A stretch of DNA of 64,000 bases from Ornithinibacillus bavariensis (GTDB taxonomy: Bacteria; Bacillota; Bacilli; Bacillales; Amphibacillaceae), in assembly GCF_018333235.1 (NCBI RefSeq), contig NZ_BORP01000002.1:62001-126000 (forward strand). The letters run 5' to 3'. The notes below the pieces were generated by a model, which made no database searches, was not told the origin of the DNA, and saw nothing but the letters and a program-made list of their open reading frames with translations. This document shows positions 9,012 to 18,854 of this stretch, piece after piece. The translations under genes and the position numbers were made by a program. The stretch's first letter is position 1. Every line of letters starts with the position of its first letter.

Positions 9012-10529
9012 CTATTCCAGCTCGTGTTCCGCAAGTGCTATTGCAATTTGATCTTCAATTTTAGTTATCGTACTTGAAGCGCCTAAGTAATTATTAACGA
9101 TGATGGAGAATGCTAGTTTATGACCGTCCTTCGTTGTCACATATCCAGATAGGGAGGAAACACCTGTTAATGATCCTGTTTTTGCTAAAACATTATTGGC
9201 TGCTGCTGTATTTAGCATTCGAGAGCGAAGTGTTCCACCAACAAGCCGTTCTGTATTACCTGCAACAGGTAATGACTTCTCAAATGCTGGATACCAATCC
9301 TCAGTTTGAATCGCAAACAATAATTGTGATAATTCATTACTTGGAATCAGATTTTTGTGTGACATTCCTGAGCCGTCGCGAAGTAGTAACGTACTAGTAT
9401 TTACACCGTAGTTTCCAAGTACTTCTTTCATTACACGTAATCCCTCGTCCCAGCTTCCTTCATCATAAACGGCTCTTCCCATTTCTTTGGCAAGTGTTTC
9501 ACCATGCCCGTTGTTACTAAGCTTCATAAATGGAATAAGTAATTCATGTAAAGGCATTGATTTTCTTTCTGTGAGTAGGGTCGCATTTGCTGGTACTTTA
9601 CCCACAGTGGCTCTACCTCTTCCAATTATGGTTATGTTATTTTCTTCTAATGATTTTTTAAATACATCGACTGCATATCCTGTAGGCTCCCAAATCGAAA
9701 CCCAAGATCTTGAACTAGACCCTTCTAAAGGTATAGCGCCAGTGATAAAGATTCGGTTGGAACCGTGTTCCCTCTCTATTGAAATAGTCTTGGAATGATC
9801 CTTCTTTACTGTCTCAGCCTTGTTCACAATTTCTACATATTCTGTTTGTGGTGTAAGCGTAACGATTGGTTTATCCCCGACGCTCTTTCCCGGAAGTACG
9901 TCAACTATTATAGTTCCAGCATCATAATCCTCATTTGGAGACAGGGTTAAAGCAGAAACCTGAGCCCCAGTATAAAATGGTTCATCAGACCAGTTCAAAT
10001 CCTGTGAAAGTCTAACATCATCATACCAAGAGTCGTCTCCAATTAAATTACCATTAATCTGCTTAATTCCAAGCGATTTTAGCTTTGCTGCCATTTGATC
10101 TAAATCCTCTTTCAGAAGCGTGGGATCACCTTTTCCTTTTAGATACAGATTGCCCTGTAGAACATTGCCCCGTACTCTGCCATCCGTTAAAACTTCCGTA
10201 GAAAACTGATAATCGGGTCCGAGCTTTTTTAAGGCAGCTACGGTAGTAAGTATTTTCATGTTAGATGCGGGATGTAAGCGATGGTCACCGTAAAATGAAT
10301 AGAGTAGTTCTCCTGTGTCCGCTTTTCTCACGCTAACTCCTGTAGTTGTGCCATTTAGTGAATTGTTCGTTAAGATGGAAGTAAGTTTTTCAGCTAGGGA
10401 CTGGTCCTGGGTGGTTTCAGTTGAGGCATTCACAGGTTGTGATTTTTCAAGGGAAGTAAATGGTGCAAAGGCTAAGAGTATTAGCATTAGTAGGAGAATG
10501 CCTTTCTTCCAAAGCTTGGCCGTGTTCAT
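9012..10529 (-). CDS. D-alanyl-D-alanine carboxypeptidase/endopeptidase (PBP4/DacC, S13)
   Basis: A 505-residue class-C-type low-molecular-mass penicillin-binding protein. It has an N-terminal signal peptide, the SxxK active-site motif in SNMKILT, the SxN motif in SNNGH and the KTG motif in KTGSLTG; the long insert between SxxK and SxN is typical of the S13 family (B. subtilis DacC, E. coli DacB). It trims peptidoglycan cross-links or stem peptides outside the membrane. ATG 10529 is used because GAAGGAGTGG precedes it; an in-frame ATG at 10550 lacks a ribosome site. Confidence 0.9.
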   Translation of the reverse strand: MNTAKLWKKGILLLMLILLAFAPFTSLEKSQPVNASTETTQDQSLAEKLTSILTNNSLNGTTTGVSVRKADTGELLYSFYGDHRLHPASNMKILTTVAALKKLGPDYQFSTEVLTDGRVRGNVLQGNLYLKGKGDPTLLKEDLDQMAAKLKSLGIKQINGNLIGDDSWYDDVRLSQDLNWSDEPFYTGAQVSALTLSPNEDYDAGTIIVDVLPGKSVGDKPIVTLTPQTEYVEIVNKAETVKKDHSKTISIEREHGSNRIFITGAIPLEGSSSRSWVSIWEPTGYAVDVFKKSLEENNITIIGRGRATVGKVPANATLLTERKSMPLHELLIPFMKLSNNGHGETLAKEMGRAVYDEGSWDEGLRVMKEVLGNYGVNTSTLLLRDGSGMSHKNLIPSNELSQLLFAIQTEDWYPAFEKSLPVAGNTERLVGGTLRSRMLNTAAANNVLAKTGSLTGVSSLSGYVTTKDGHKLAFSIIVNNYLGASSTITKIEDQIAIALAEHELE

Positions 10530-10650
10530 TATTTCCACTCCTTCATCCATTTTTTACAATTATATGAATAGAATAAGAAGCTTATCCTAGGTATAAAGAC
10601 CACTTTGCTAGTATTTCCAATGGAAGAAAGGCTTTATAGGAGAAAAAGAA

Positions 10651-11154
10651 TTATTTTATTTTGTTAATCGCAATACAAATTTCTGTATGATTTTCATTAT
10701 TATCCCATATCTCCAGTTCCATGCCTAGAGGGATGCAGCGATTTTCTTCCATCCAGTTATTATAGAGAAAGTCATAGGCCTTATACGTGTCGGTGCGTTT
10801 CCCGTGAAATTCGGTGTGGACATACATATTTTCTTCAACCGTATAGATATCAGCCTCTGAAGGGACTCCTCTCACTTTCTGTACCTCATAGCCGATGAAG
10901 ATATGATAATAATCTTCAAAGGGGTTAAATTCCTCTATAAACGGATATAGTTGTAAAACATAAATATCGTCAGTAACTTTATTTTCAATTTTTTCTTTTA
11001 TTTTACCTAATCTTGAAACCATATTTTCAGTAATATGTTCCTCTCCTATTTTCTGTAAGTTTGTTAAAAGATGATAACCGATGAGCTGAAAGGAATCTTT
11101 TTTTATGATTTTTGGTCCCAAATTGATGACACCTCCATATTTTTCACCATTCAT
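10651..11154 (-). CDS. GyrI-like effector-binding domain protein
   Basis: A 167-residue soluble protein whose C-terminal three quarters match the GyrI-like/AraC effector-binding fold (a domain that binds small lipophilic ligands in multidrug regulators). There is no DNA-binding domain, as in stand-alone SbmC/GyrI proteins. Features include YEVQ near residue 88, HTEFHGK near 112 and a terminal strand ending in AINKIK. It may sequester or hydrolyse a small compound. Likely monocistronic. Confidence 0.65.
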   Translation of the reverse strand: MNGEKYGGVINLGPKIIKKDSFQLIGYHLLTNLQKIGEEHITENMVSRLGKIKEKIENKVTDDIYVLQLYPFIEEFNPFEDYYHIFIGYEVQKVRGVPSEADIYTVEENMYVHTEFHGKRTDTYKAYDFLYNNWMEENRCIPLGMELEIWDNNENHTEICIAINKIK

Positions 11155-11275
11155 ATTCCCCTAAAACAAAAAATATGCTTTCTTTCTATCACATCGGCTT
11201 GTCTATTTTTAGCATGAAGCATATTCCGTCGTCATAGATATGAATGAAAGAATTTTTTGATAGGGGGAATAAGGG

Positions 11276-11680
11276 ATGGAAGGAATGTTATCCATTACGG
11301 AAGAGGAAATAAAGCGTTATTATGAATTAAATAAGCTGCAAAAGGAAGTTAAACAAGAAATGGATCATTTGAAAAAGAAATTCCATGACATTTTGGATGC
11401 TTCTTATGGAAAAGAGAAAAAAGGGGAAATCCAGCGGGGTAATTACAAATTACAAAGGCAAATAAGGGTATCTACTAGCTATGATGATGCTATTGCAGTG
11501 AAGAAACTAGATGAGATGAACCTTAAGGATTTTATTATAGTAACAAGAACAACGGACAAAGAAAAATTAGAATCTGCCTTTAAGCTGGGGTTAGTAGAAG
11601 AGGATGAGTTTAAGGATTGCAAAGTCACCAAATTAATCCCGTCTATTACGGTTAAAGAAACATTTTCTAGTGCCCCCTAA
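11276..11680 (+). CDS. Hypothetical protein, coiled-coil N-terminus (134 aa)
   Basis: Residues about 8-45 form a charged coiled coil, followed by a small alpha/beta part ending in a threonine-rich strand. No signal peptide, membrane segment or recognised domain. GGGGGAATAAGGG directly precedes ATG 11276; an ATG three codons later is an alternative. It resembles nuclease-inhibitor-type small phage proteins only in layout, which is not enough for a call. Confidence 0.55.
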   Translation: MEGMLSITEEEIKRYYELNKLQKEVKQEMDHLKKKFHDILDASYGKEKKGEIQRGNYKLQRQIRVSTSYDDAIAVKKLDEMNLKDFIIVTRTTDKEKLESAFKLGLVEEDEFKDCKVTKLIPSITVKETFSSAP

Positions 11681-11814
11681 ATGATGCCTGAAGAAAAGAA
11701 TGGCTTCGCAGTTTTTATTGGTAAATTGTCTCAATGAACCCCATTTTCTCCTTGCATAGTACGCATTAAAGTGGTCGACAATAATTGTGTAAGGCTGTAA
11801 AAGGAGAGGCAAAA

Positions 11815-12003
11815 ATGGATATAAATAGAGCGCAAGAGATCATGAATGCGGATGTTTATGTCAATGTAAATTATCACGGTATTCCTGTTTTTATCCAAGA
11901 GGTAAACCAACAAGCAGCGAAAGTTTTTCCGCTTGATTCTATGGAACATGTGCAAGAGGTTGATTTGGATGGGCTAAATGAATCGGGGCCAATTCACCTT
12001 TAA
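11815..12003 (+). CDS. sspH: Small acid-soluble spore protein, H type (divergent copy)
   Basis: A 62-residue protein with the SspH pattern: N-terminal INRAQEIM, the VNYHGIPVFIQEVN core and the FPLDSMEHVQEVDL end. SspH proteins accumulate in the spore core late in sporulation. AAGGAGAGGC precedes the ATG. It lies 15 bp upstream of a second, more canonical sspH gene, and both end at one terminator. CATAGTA at 11755-11761 would fit a forespore sigma-G -10 element, but I do not see a convincing -35, so this is weak. Confidence 0.8.
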   Translation: MDINRAQEIMNADVYVNVNYHGIPVFIQEVNQQAAKVFPLDSMEHVQEVDLDGLNESGPIHL

Positions 12004-12018
12004 TTTGGAGGGAAGGTT

Positions 12019-12198
12019 ATGCAGCGAATGCGAGCAGAGGAGATTGCTCAATCTCCGGAGATGAAGCAAGTTACCTATAATGGAAAGCCTGTCTACATTC
12101 AACGGGTTAACGAAAATGGAACGGCTAGAATATTTCCTCTAGATGAGCCACAGCGTGAGTTTGATGTTCAGCTAACTAATTTATATGAAAAGATATAA
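12019..12198 (+). CDS. sspH: Small acid-soluble spore protein, H type (canonical copy)
   Basis: A 59-residue open frame with close agreement to SspH: MRAEEIAQSPEMKQVTYNGK at the start, VYIQRVNENGTARIFPLDEP in the middle and an acidic tail. TTTGGAGGGAAGG precedes ATG 12019. It is a tandem paralogue of the gene at 11815 and is probably co-transcribed with it in the forespore. Two adjacent sspH copies suggest local duplication followed by divergence of the first. Confidence 0.88.
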   Translation: MQRMRAEEIAQSPEMKQVTYNGKPVYIQRVNENGTARIFPLDEPQREFDVQLTNLYEKI

Positions 12199-12226
12199 AA
12201 GAACCTCCCGAGTTGGGAGGTTCTTG
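12199..12226. terminator. Terminator after sspH pair
   Basis: AGAACCTCCC pairs with GGGAGGTTCT around a five-base loop; T-rich sequence follows within a few bases on the plus strand. It also lies just past the stop of the convergent YpjP-like gene. Confidence 0.75.
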
Positions 12227-12232
12227 TGATTT

Positions 12233-12802
12233 TTAAGCCATCCATTTTGGTGGTGTGTTTTTATCATAGTATATTTCGCCTAATGCATGATGTTGTTCAA
12301 AGTTATCTTCCATAACATGATAGTGAAAATTAAACCAATAGCCTTCTTGTGGGCGATTATCCCTGCGAACATGAAATTTTGCTATATCTTGATTTGTTTG
12401 TTCATTATGAAGATTGAAGATACGTTCACCGTAGCCGTTTGAGGGTTGTTCTGTGATGGAAATGTACGCTGCTTCATCTTCTTTTACAATTGACTTTAAT
12501 GCTAGCTCAATGTTTGGTAATATTACTTCCATAAATTCGTCTTCTACTTTTTCACTAATTTTCGGACCGAATTTCTTTAAGCTTTGTTGTTTTGCCTTCT
12601 CAGTCAACGTACGAATGATGTCTGTCTCTTCCTGTGCTTCTTGCCTTATCGGAAGGACAGCGACGTTCCCCCGATTGGAGTCTTCTGGTGATATTACTTC
12701 CTTATTATTATTTTCGTCGGCAATTAAATAAGTAGGCGTATATAAACCAAAGGTTAATACGGCAATTAAAGCAACAGCTATTTTTCTCATCCAACGGTTC
12801 AT
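12233..12802 (-). CDS. ypjP: YpjP-like secreted protein
   Basis: A 189-residue protein with an N-terminal signal or anchor segment (MRKIAVALIAVLTFGLYTP), an acidic linker and a C-terminal domain ending in a His-rich motif (FHYHVMEDNFEQHHALGEI) and NTPPKWM. This ending is characteristic of the Bacillus YpjP family as I recall it. Function is unknown; the His cluster could bind metal, which is inference. Start ATG follows AAAGGGGAAATGTACC. Confidence 0.7.
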   Translation of the reverse strand: MNRWMRKIAVALIAVLTFGLYTPTYLIADENNNKEVISPEDSNRGNVAVLPIRQEAQEETDIIRTLTEKAKQQSLKKFGPKISEKVEDEFMEVILPNIELALKSIVKEDEAAYISITEQPSNGYGERIFNLHNEQTNQDIAKFHVRRDNRPQEGYWFNFHYHVMEDNFEQHHALGEIYYDKNTPPKWMA

Positions 12803-12929
12803 GGTACATTTCCCCTTTATTATTACTTAAATTTTATCATGTTTTCCATGGATGTCTACCTTAATCTCGATGAATAGGAGAATAGACTTATAAGGGATCG
12901 GCTATCCTCTTTTCAATTCATCCGTATTA

Positions 12930-12984
12930 TTTACAAACCCTTTACAATCACAACATATTTACTTAATAATTCTCCCCTATACTT
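12930..12984 (+). promoter_or_regulatory. Putative Pho box and promoter of pst operon
   Basis: TTTACA occurs at 12930 and again at 12941, an exact 11-bp spacing, with related TTTACT at 12958, upstream of TATACT at 12979-12984. TT(A/T)ACA direct repeats with 11-bp spacing are the binding pattern of PhoP in Bacillus, and pst operons are classic PhoP targets. Binding by PhoP is inference. Confidence 0.55.
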
Positions 12985-13047
12985 AAAGCTGTAAGAGGGA
13001 TAGCCCTTCAGAAAAACACAAATTGAACGTTGGGGAGGACAATTTTG

Positions 13048-14037
13048 ATGAGATTCAAAAAGTTTGTGATGTTCCTATTTGTAGCAGCGCTAGCCATTAT
13101 ACTAGCAGCATGTGGGAGCGACAAAGAAGAGAACAGCTCCGGGAATAAAAATCAATCCGAAAACACTTCTAATGGAAGTGAAGGTTCAGAAGAATTAGAG
13201 GGTAGTGTTGTTATTGATGGATCTGGAACAGTTTTTCCTTTAATGTCCCGATTAGCAGAGGAATATATGGTGAACGAGCAACCGGGGGTGTCAGTCGAAG
13301 TTAGTCGTGCAGGGACTTCTGCAGGATTTGAAAAATTCTTACAAGAGAATGGGACGAACTTTAACGACGCATCTCGTTTAATAAAGGATGAAGAAAAAGC
13401 AAAAGCAGATGAGCTTGGTATAGAAGTTAAGGAATTAAAAGTGGCACTTGACGGTTTAACTATCGTGGTAAACCAGGATAACGATTGGGCAAAAGAATTA
13501 ACCGTTGATCAGGTCAAAGGTATTTTCCTTGGTGAGTATACAAATTGGTCAGATATTAATGCTGATTGGCCAAAGGAAAAGATTCAAACGTATGGTCCAA
13601 ATGAAAACCATGGTACGTATGAATTCTTTTATGAAAACATTTTAGAAGAGCAAGACCTAGTTAGCGATATTAATCTACAACAAGAATATTCAACACTCGT
13701 AACACTAGTTTCAGAAGATAAAAATGCAATTGGCTTCTTTGGTTTTGGATATTATGACAGCAATAAAGACAAAGTTAAAGCAGTAGGAATTGACTTTGGC
13801 GCAGGTGCTGTTCAACCATCACTCGATACGATTGCAGAGGATGGCGATTATGCAGGATTTACTCGACCAGTATTCACTTATTTAAATGTAAATCATGCAA
13901 AAGAAAAGCCAGAAGTATTAGACTATGCAATCTATGTCATGGAAAACACAAATAAATTTGCCGGGGAAACTGGGTTTGCTCCAATCCCTGAGGCAGAAGC
14001 TAGTTCACTAGTTGACGAGCTAAAGGCTCTTCAATAA
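13048..14037 (+). CDS. pstS: Phosphate ABC transporter, substrate-binding lipoprotein PstS
   Basis: A 329-residue lipoprotein: signal peptide with lipobox LAAC (Cys22), acidic Ser/Asn-rich linker, then a periplasmic-binding-protein fold beginning with VVIDGSGTVFPL, the phosphate-loop region of PstS, and SRAGTSAGF further on. It captures phosphate outside the membrane and delivers it to PstCA. ATG 13048 has GGGGAGG nine bases upstream. It is first in the pst operon and is followed by an attenuator hairpin that should make it the most abundant product. Confidence 0.95.
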   Translation: MRFKKFVMFLFVAALAIILAACGSDKEENSSGNKNQSENTSNGSEGSEELEGSVVIDGSGTVFPLMSRLAEEYMVNEQPGVSVEVSRAGTSAGFEKFLQENGTNFNDASRLIKDEEKAKADELGIEVKELKVALDGLTIVVNQDNDWAKELTVDQVKGIFLGEYTNWSDINADWPKEKIQTYGPNENHGTYEFFYENILEEQDLVSDINLQQEYSTLVTLVSEDKNAIGFFGFGYYDSNKDKVKAVGIDFGAGAVQPSLDTIAEDGDYAGFTRPVFTYLNVNHAKEKPEVLDYAIYVMENTNKFAGETGFAPIPEAEASSLVDELKALQ

Positions 14038-14068
14038 AAATAAGGCATATTGTTTAGCCCCCTTATGC

Positions 14069-14106
14069 AATAAGATGAGAGTTCTAAAAGGCTCTCATCT
14101 TATTGT
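14069..14106 (+). terminator. Intercistronic hairpin between pstS and pstC
   Basis: A perfect 13-bp stem (AATAAGATGAGAG with CTCTCATCTTATT) and a ten-base loop, without a long T run. In binding-protein operons such hairpins protect or partly terminate the upstream message, raising PstS relative to the permease. The effect here is inference. Confidence 0.65.
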
Positions 14107-14139
14107 TGACTATAAGACTCGGAAGGAGTGCCTTGTCCA

Positions 14140-15090
14140 ATGGCAGCTAATAGTGAATTTAACCATGCTGCAGATGTTAAAGGAATGATACAGAAAAATA
14201 AACAATCAAAGAGTATTCAAGGAAAATTGGAGAAGGTAATTCCAATTCTACTCTTCTTGTTTGCTATTATATCGATTCTGACAACTGTGGGGATTGTAGT
14301 AACATTACTTGCAGAAACAATTGAATTTTTTAAGCGAGTTCCTATATGGGATTTCTTTACGGGGACTGTGTTAAAACCGTTAAGCCAAAATCCTCAATTT
14401 GGTGTATTACCACTAATTAATGGCACAATCATATCTTCTATCATTGCCATGCTCGTAGCTGGACCGATTGGTATAATGGCAGCAATATATTTGAGCGAAT
14501 ATGCATCAGATAGGGTTCGAAGAGTGTTAAAGCCATTACTGGAGCTACTTGCCGGTATTCCTACCATTGTCTATGGCTTTTTTGCTTTTACATTTGTTAC
14601 CCCATTGATTCGTTCCATATGGCCAGGGGTAGAGGCTACTAATATTTTGAGCCCAGGTATCGTAATGGGAATTATGATTATCCCAATGATTGCTTCGTTA
14701 TCAGAGGATGCAATGACCTCTGTTCCCAATTCGATTCGTGAAGGCGCATTAGGTTTAGGAGCAACGAAGCTTGAAACTACTTTTAAGGTTGTCATTCCAG
14801 CAGCTTTATCGGGAATTATCGCATCCTTTGTACTTGGCATTTCACGAGCAATTGGTGAAACAATGATTGTTACGATCGCTAGTGGAAGCTCGAAAAACTT
14901 CACCTTTGATATTACTGAATCGATGCAAACCATGACGGCTTATATTGTAGAGGTATCGGGTGGGGAAGCAGCAGCTGGATCAACCATTTATTATTCGTTA
15001 TATGCAGTAGCAATGACGCTATTCGTATTTACACTTTTGATGAATTTACTTGCAAGATTTGTCTCTCGTAAATTTAGGGAGGAATACTAA
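14140..15090 (+). CDS. pstC: Phosphate ABC transporter permease PstC
   Basis: A protein of about 316 residues with six membrane segments and the binding-protein-dependent transport signature in the EGALGLGATKLET loop, which contacts PstB. Typical PstC features are FFKRVPIWDFFTG near residue 60 and GIPTIVYGFFAF near 140. GGAAGGAG precedes ATG 14140; an in-frame GTG at 14128 overlaps that site. pstA begins immediately after the stop. Confidence 0.95.
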   Translation: MAANSEFNHAADVKGMIQKNKQSKSIQGKLEKVIPILLFLFAIISILTTVGIVVTLLAETIEFFKRVPIWDFFTGTVLKPLSQNPQFGVLPLINGTIISSIIAMLVAGPIGIMAAIYLSEYASDRVRRVLKPLLELLAGIPTIVYGFFAFTFVTPLIRSIWPGVEATNILSPGIVMGIMIIPMIASLSEDAMTSVPNSIREGALGLGATKLETTFKVVIPAALSGIIASFVLGISRAIGETMIVTIASGSSKNFTFDITESMQTMTAYIVEVSGGEAAAGSTIYYSLYAVAMTLFVFTLLMNLLARFVSRKFREEY

Positions 15091-15091
15091 A

Positions 15092-15976
15092 ATGAGGTAT
15101 TTGGATCCAACTCAAGTATCGAGAAGGATGAATGGAAGGATTGTCAAAAATAAGTCAGCGAAAGGCTTGTTCTTCCTTGCGACATTATTTGGTCTTATTG
15201 TACTTGCTGTCTTAATTTATCGTGTTGTTGTGGACGGAATCGGCTGGATTGATTGGAGCTTTTTAACGGGAAGACAATCTCATGACCCAGAGCGCGCAGG
15301 AATAATGGGTGCCATACTCGGTACCTTATGGATGATGGTGGTTGTTGCCCCTGTCACGCTCATTCTAGGTATTGGTACTGCTATTTATTTAGAACTATAC
15401 GCAAGAAAGGGTCGATTACAATCCTTTATCCAGACAAATATAGCTAATCTTGCAGGTGTTCCATCTATTGTCTATGGAATCTTGGGATTAACGATATTTG
15501 TACGGGCAATGAAGATGGGAAATATCGTATTAGCTGGTGGATTAACCCTTTCTCTTTTAGTGCTTCCAATTGTTATTGTGGCAGCTCAGGAAGCAATTCG
15601 TGCAGTTCCAAGCTATCTTAGTGAGGCATCGTATGGTATGGGTGCTACCAAATGGCAAACCATAAAAAATATAATCCTGCCAGCCGCTTTACCTGGTATA
15701 TTAACCGGTGCAATTTTAGCACTATCACGAGCAATTGGGGAGACAGCCCCACTTACTGTTATTGGAATTCCAGCATTAATTATTCCTTTTCCAGAGGGGA
15801 TATTTGATAAATTTACTGCTTTACCAATGCAAATTTATTATTGGACACTTGACTCTTCATTAGTGACTGAATACGCAAATTTAGCTGCAGCAACTATTGT
15901 AGTCTTATTGATTCTATTATTCCTGTTAAATTCTGTAGCAATTTTTATTCGAAACAAATTCCAACAACGTTATTAA
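15092..15976 (+). CDS. pstA: Phosphate ABC transporter permease PstA
   Basis: A 294-residue permease with six membrane segments, GVPSIVYGILGL near residue 125 and the ATP-binding-protein contact loop EASYGMGATKWQT. ATG 15092 lies one base after the pstC stop and is preceded by AGGGAGGAATACTAA inside the end of pstC, so translation is coupled. With PstC it forms the phosphate channel. Confidence 0.95.
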   Translation: MRYLDPTQVSRRMNGRIVKNKSAKGLFFLATLFGLIVLAVLIYRVVVDGIGWIDWSFLTGRQSHDPERAGIMGAILGTLWMMVVVAPVTLILGIGTAIYLELYARKGRLQSFIQTNIANLAGVPSIVYGILGLTIFVRAMKMGNIVLAGGLTLSLLVLPIVIVAAQEAIRAVPSYLSEASYGMGATKWQTIKNIILPAALPGILTGAILALSRAIGETAPLTVIGIPALIIPFPEGIFDKFTALPMQIYYWTLDSSLVTEYANLAAATIVVLLILLFLLNSVAIFIRNKFQQRY

Positions 15977-15994
15977 ACGAGGGAGGAACATAAA

Positions 15995-16828
15995 TTGAGT
16001 CTGGCAACCGTTAAGGAGAATGTAAGTATGGCAAAAAATCAATCCAATGCAGTCATTTCAACTTCTACTGTTAATGGTATTGTATTTGATACGAAGGATT
16101 TAAATCTTTGGTATGGCGAAACACATGCATTAAAGGAGATTAACCTGACGATACATGAAAAAGAGGTTACAGCGATTATAGGTCCATCAGGATGTGGAAA
16201 ATCAACCTATCTAAAGACATTAAATCGAATGGTAGAATTAGTTCCTAGTGTACGAACGACTGGAGTTATCACGTATAAGGGTAAAAGTATTTTGGATAAG
16301 GCCTTTAAGGTGGAGGATTTAAGGACACATGTCGGTATGGTCTTTCAAAAGCCAAACCCTTTTCCGAAGTCCATTTATGACAATATTGCTTATGGGCCAA
16401 GAATCCATGGGATTCGGAATAAAAAAATTCTTGATGAAATAGTGGAAAAAAGCCTTCGTGGTGCATATATTTGGGATGAGGTAAAGGATCGATTGAAGGA
16501 AAATGCCTATGGTCTATCGGGTGGACAACAGCAGCGTTTATGTATTGCTCGTACACTTGCCATCGAGCCGGACGTTATTCTTATGGATGAACCAACATCT
16601 GCACTAGATCCGAAGTCGACATTGAAGATTGAGGACCTTGTTCAAGAGCTCAAGAGAAACTATTCAATTATCATTGTTACGCATAATATGCAACAGGCTG
16701 CACGAATCTCGGATAGAACTGCCTTCTTTTTAGATGGTGAAGTAATAGAATTTAATGATACGGATACTATTTTTACTAATCCATATGATAAGCGTACAGA
16801 GGATTATATATCTGGCCGATTTGGATAA
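15995..16828 (+). CDS. pstB: Phosphate ABC transporter ATP-binding protein PstB
   Basis: A 277-residue ABC ATPase: Walker [11 protein letters not shown]-loop [15 protein letters not shown] (diagnostic of PstB), signature [15 protein letters not shown], Walker [13 protein letters not shown] and H-loop VTHNM. TTG 15995 follows GGGAGGAACATAAA and is the likely start; an ATG 11 codons in is an alternative. A bidirectional terminator lies after the stop. No phoU gene follows, unlike many pst operons. Confidence 0.95.
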   Translation: MSLATVKENVSMAKNQSNAVISTSTVNGIVFDTKDLNLWYGETHALKEINLTIHEKEVTAIIGPSGCGKSTYLKTLNRMVELVPSVRTTGVITYKGKSILDKAFKVEDLRTHVGMVFQKPNPFPKSIYDNIAYGPRIHGIRNKKILDEIVEKSLRGAYIWDEVKDRLKENAYGLSGGQQQRLCIARTLAIEPDVILMDEPTSALDPKSTLKIEDLVQELKRNYSIIIVTHNMQQAARISDRTAFFLDGEVIEFNDTDTIFTNPYDKRTEDYISGRFG

Positions 16829-16865
16829 GCTTGTGAATCTCTAGATCTCCCTTTCTATATAAGCT

Positions 16866-16897
16866 AGAGGATGTTTCATCACGAAACATCCTCTTTT
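16866..16897. terminator. Bidirectional terminator after pstB
   Basis: AGAGGATGTTTC pairs perfectly with GAAACATCCTCT around a short loop, followed by TTTT; it also serves the convergent chemoreceptor gene. Confidence 0.85.
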
Positions 16898-18592
16898 CTA
16901 TTGGATTGTAAATTGTTTTGTGCTGTCGGTAAGCTTTTTAGATATGTCGATTAGCTGTAACCCAATACGATGTGTGTTCTCTACTTGATTTATTTGATTT
17001 TCACTGCTAGCTAGCATTTCCTCAGCGCTTGCTAAGGTTTCCTGTGAGATGGATTGGAAGCGTAACGTCTCCGTTTCTAAAGGAGGTAAATATAGCTCCA
17101 GTTGCTTTAACTCTCCTTGTACATCTTGTAGCCCTTCACTAAGCATATATATATCTTGTAATAGATTGTCCACCTCTTGTTTTGCTTCTGTTGACTGATC
17201 CATCGTCTTATTGGTTTTGTGGAGGATTTTATGGAACGCATCTACCGCAGTTTTCGAAATCACATCCATATTTTTAATGGAAGTAGTAATCTTGTCTGCA
17301 GCAATTGATGATTGTTCGGCAAGTTTTCCTACTTCACGAGCAACCACTGCAAATCCTTTTCCAGATTCCCCCGCATGTGCTGCCTCAATTGTTGCATTTA
17401 ATGATAAGAGCTTTGTCTGTTCAGCAATGCCTTGAATTAATCCGGCAAACTGATGTATCGACTTGGAATAATCATCTATATCGTTAATGGATGTGGTTAA
17501 CTGTGCAAAATCATCCCTATAGGAAGCAAGCATATGTATTAATTCAGTCATGTTTTTATCACTTTGACGTGCAGAAGAAGTCATATCTTGTGCATTTTGA
17601 AAAATGGCTTCCATACGAGCTATTAGTTGAACCATATTTTCCTTCATCAACTGAAAAGAGTTAGCACTTCCCTCAGAGCTACTAGCGGTTTGTTCGGCAC
17701 CTATTTTAACGTTATGTATGGCAGTAATTAAATCTCTGCTAGAAGCTAGTGTGCCATTTGATGCATATTGCAGTTCGTGCCCCGTTTTTTCTAAATGAGT
17801 TGTAATTTCGGTAATCTGATGGAACAATGAGCGCAAATATTCCATCATGACTTGATAGCTTTTATGCAACGAAGCTATCTCTGGTATATTCGTTTTGATG
17901 GAACTGGAATCTTCCCGAAGGTCTCCATCTCGAACAGCTCGCATTTTTTCTCGTAGAACATGTAATGGCTGTGAAATGCCGCGTACGACGAATAAGATAG
18001 TGATGGTTGCAATGAAAATGCTAATTATCATGATGACAATCATTAGATAGGCCATTGTGTGAACGCTGCCCATATAGGATGCTGTAGGGACAATTAAAAC
18101 AAATGTACCACCAATTTCTTCCATTTCCACAAAGGTAAATGTGTAATCATTTCCATTTATATCCTGATGCAATGTTCCACTTTCCGACTCTGCTATTTTT
18201 GAGATGAAGGAACCTGGTATATTTGGTAGGTTATTCTTACTTATTTGGAAGGGAACAATCTCTTGATCTATGATATAAAAATAATCTGAGGTAATCCCGT
18301 CCATAGCAAGCTTTTCTTTTTGCTTGCGGACGTTTAATTCTAGCTGCTGCATAAAATAATCATCATCACTAATATACAAGAACTTTAAATTGTCGGCTAT
18401 GTAACTCATAAGCTCTGTTTCACGTATTAACCTGCTTTCAATAGAATGAATAGTAGTCTCACGGGCAATGGAATAGGAGCTTAAGCCCGTAATGATAATA
18501 GAAATGGTCAGTAAAGCGATAAATAGTACTAGTAAACGTTTTTTTAAACTACTACCTTTGTGGGCATTATTCTTTATCCTTTTAATAATCAA
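16898..18592 (-). CDS. Methyl-accepting chemotaxis protein
   Basis: A 564-residue chemoreceptor with membrane segments at about 18-40 and 176-204, an extracellular domain of about 135 residues, HAMP, and a cytoplasmic signalling domain with the tip [19 protein letters not shown]. The signalling region is shorter than in the receptor at 7160 and its C-terminal helix is more divergent. Ligand unknown. Its 3' end meets the pst operon tail to tail. Confidence 0.88.
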   Translation of the reverse strand: MIIKRIKNNAHKGSSLKKRLLVLFIALLTISIIITGLSSYSIARETTIHSIESRLIRETELMSYIADNLKFLYISDDDYFMQQLELNVRKQKEKLAMDGITSDYFYIIDQEIVPFQISKNNLPNIPGSFISKIAESESGTLHQDINGNDYTFTFVEMEEIGGTFVLIVPTASYMGSVHTMAYLMIVIMIISIFIATITILFVVRGISQPLHVLREKMRAVRDGDLREDSSSIKTNIPEIASLHKSYQVMMEYLRSLFHQITEITTHLEKTGHELQYASNGTLASSRDLITAIHNVKIGAEQTASSSEGSANSFQLMKENMVQLIARMEAIFQNAQDMTSSARQSDKNMTELIHMLASYRDDFAQLTTSINDIDDYSKSIHQFAGLIQGIAEQTKLLSLNATIEAAHAGESGKGFAVVAREVGKLAEQSSIAADKITTSIKNMDVISKTAVDAFHKILHKTNKTMDQSTEAKQEVDNLLQDIYMLSEGLQDVQGELKQLELYLPPLETETLRFQSISQETLASAEEMLASSENQINQVENTHRIGLQLIDISKKLTDSTKQFTIQ

Positions 18593-18797
18593 ATTCGTAC
18601 CTCCACAAGCATATGTTATATAGCTAATTTTACCAACGATTTATTAATTGATTGTTAAGGCATTGTGAAATTAATCTCTAAATGTTTAATGATGGGGAGA
18701 TTTGTTAAGTGAATTGATTTCAAATTAATAAATTTAGATTTGTGGTTTAATTATTAAATAATTTCTTATTAAAAAATAAATATTTTTAATTTATTTA

Positions 18798-18825
18798 TTT
18801 ACATATTTAAAATAATGTATATAAT
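18798..18825 (+). promoter_or_regulatory. Sigma-A-like promoter of the DUF2089 operon
   Basis: TTTACA (18798-18803), a 16-bp spacer and TATAAT (18820-18825) lie in a very AT-rich 260-bp intergenic region 30 bp before the next start codon. Confidence 0.5.
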
Positions 18826-18854
18826 TATAACTAAAATAAGGAAAGGAATTTACT

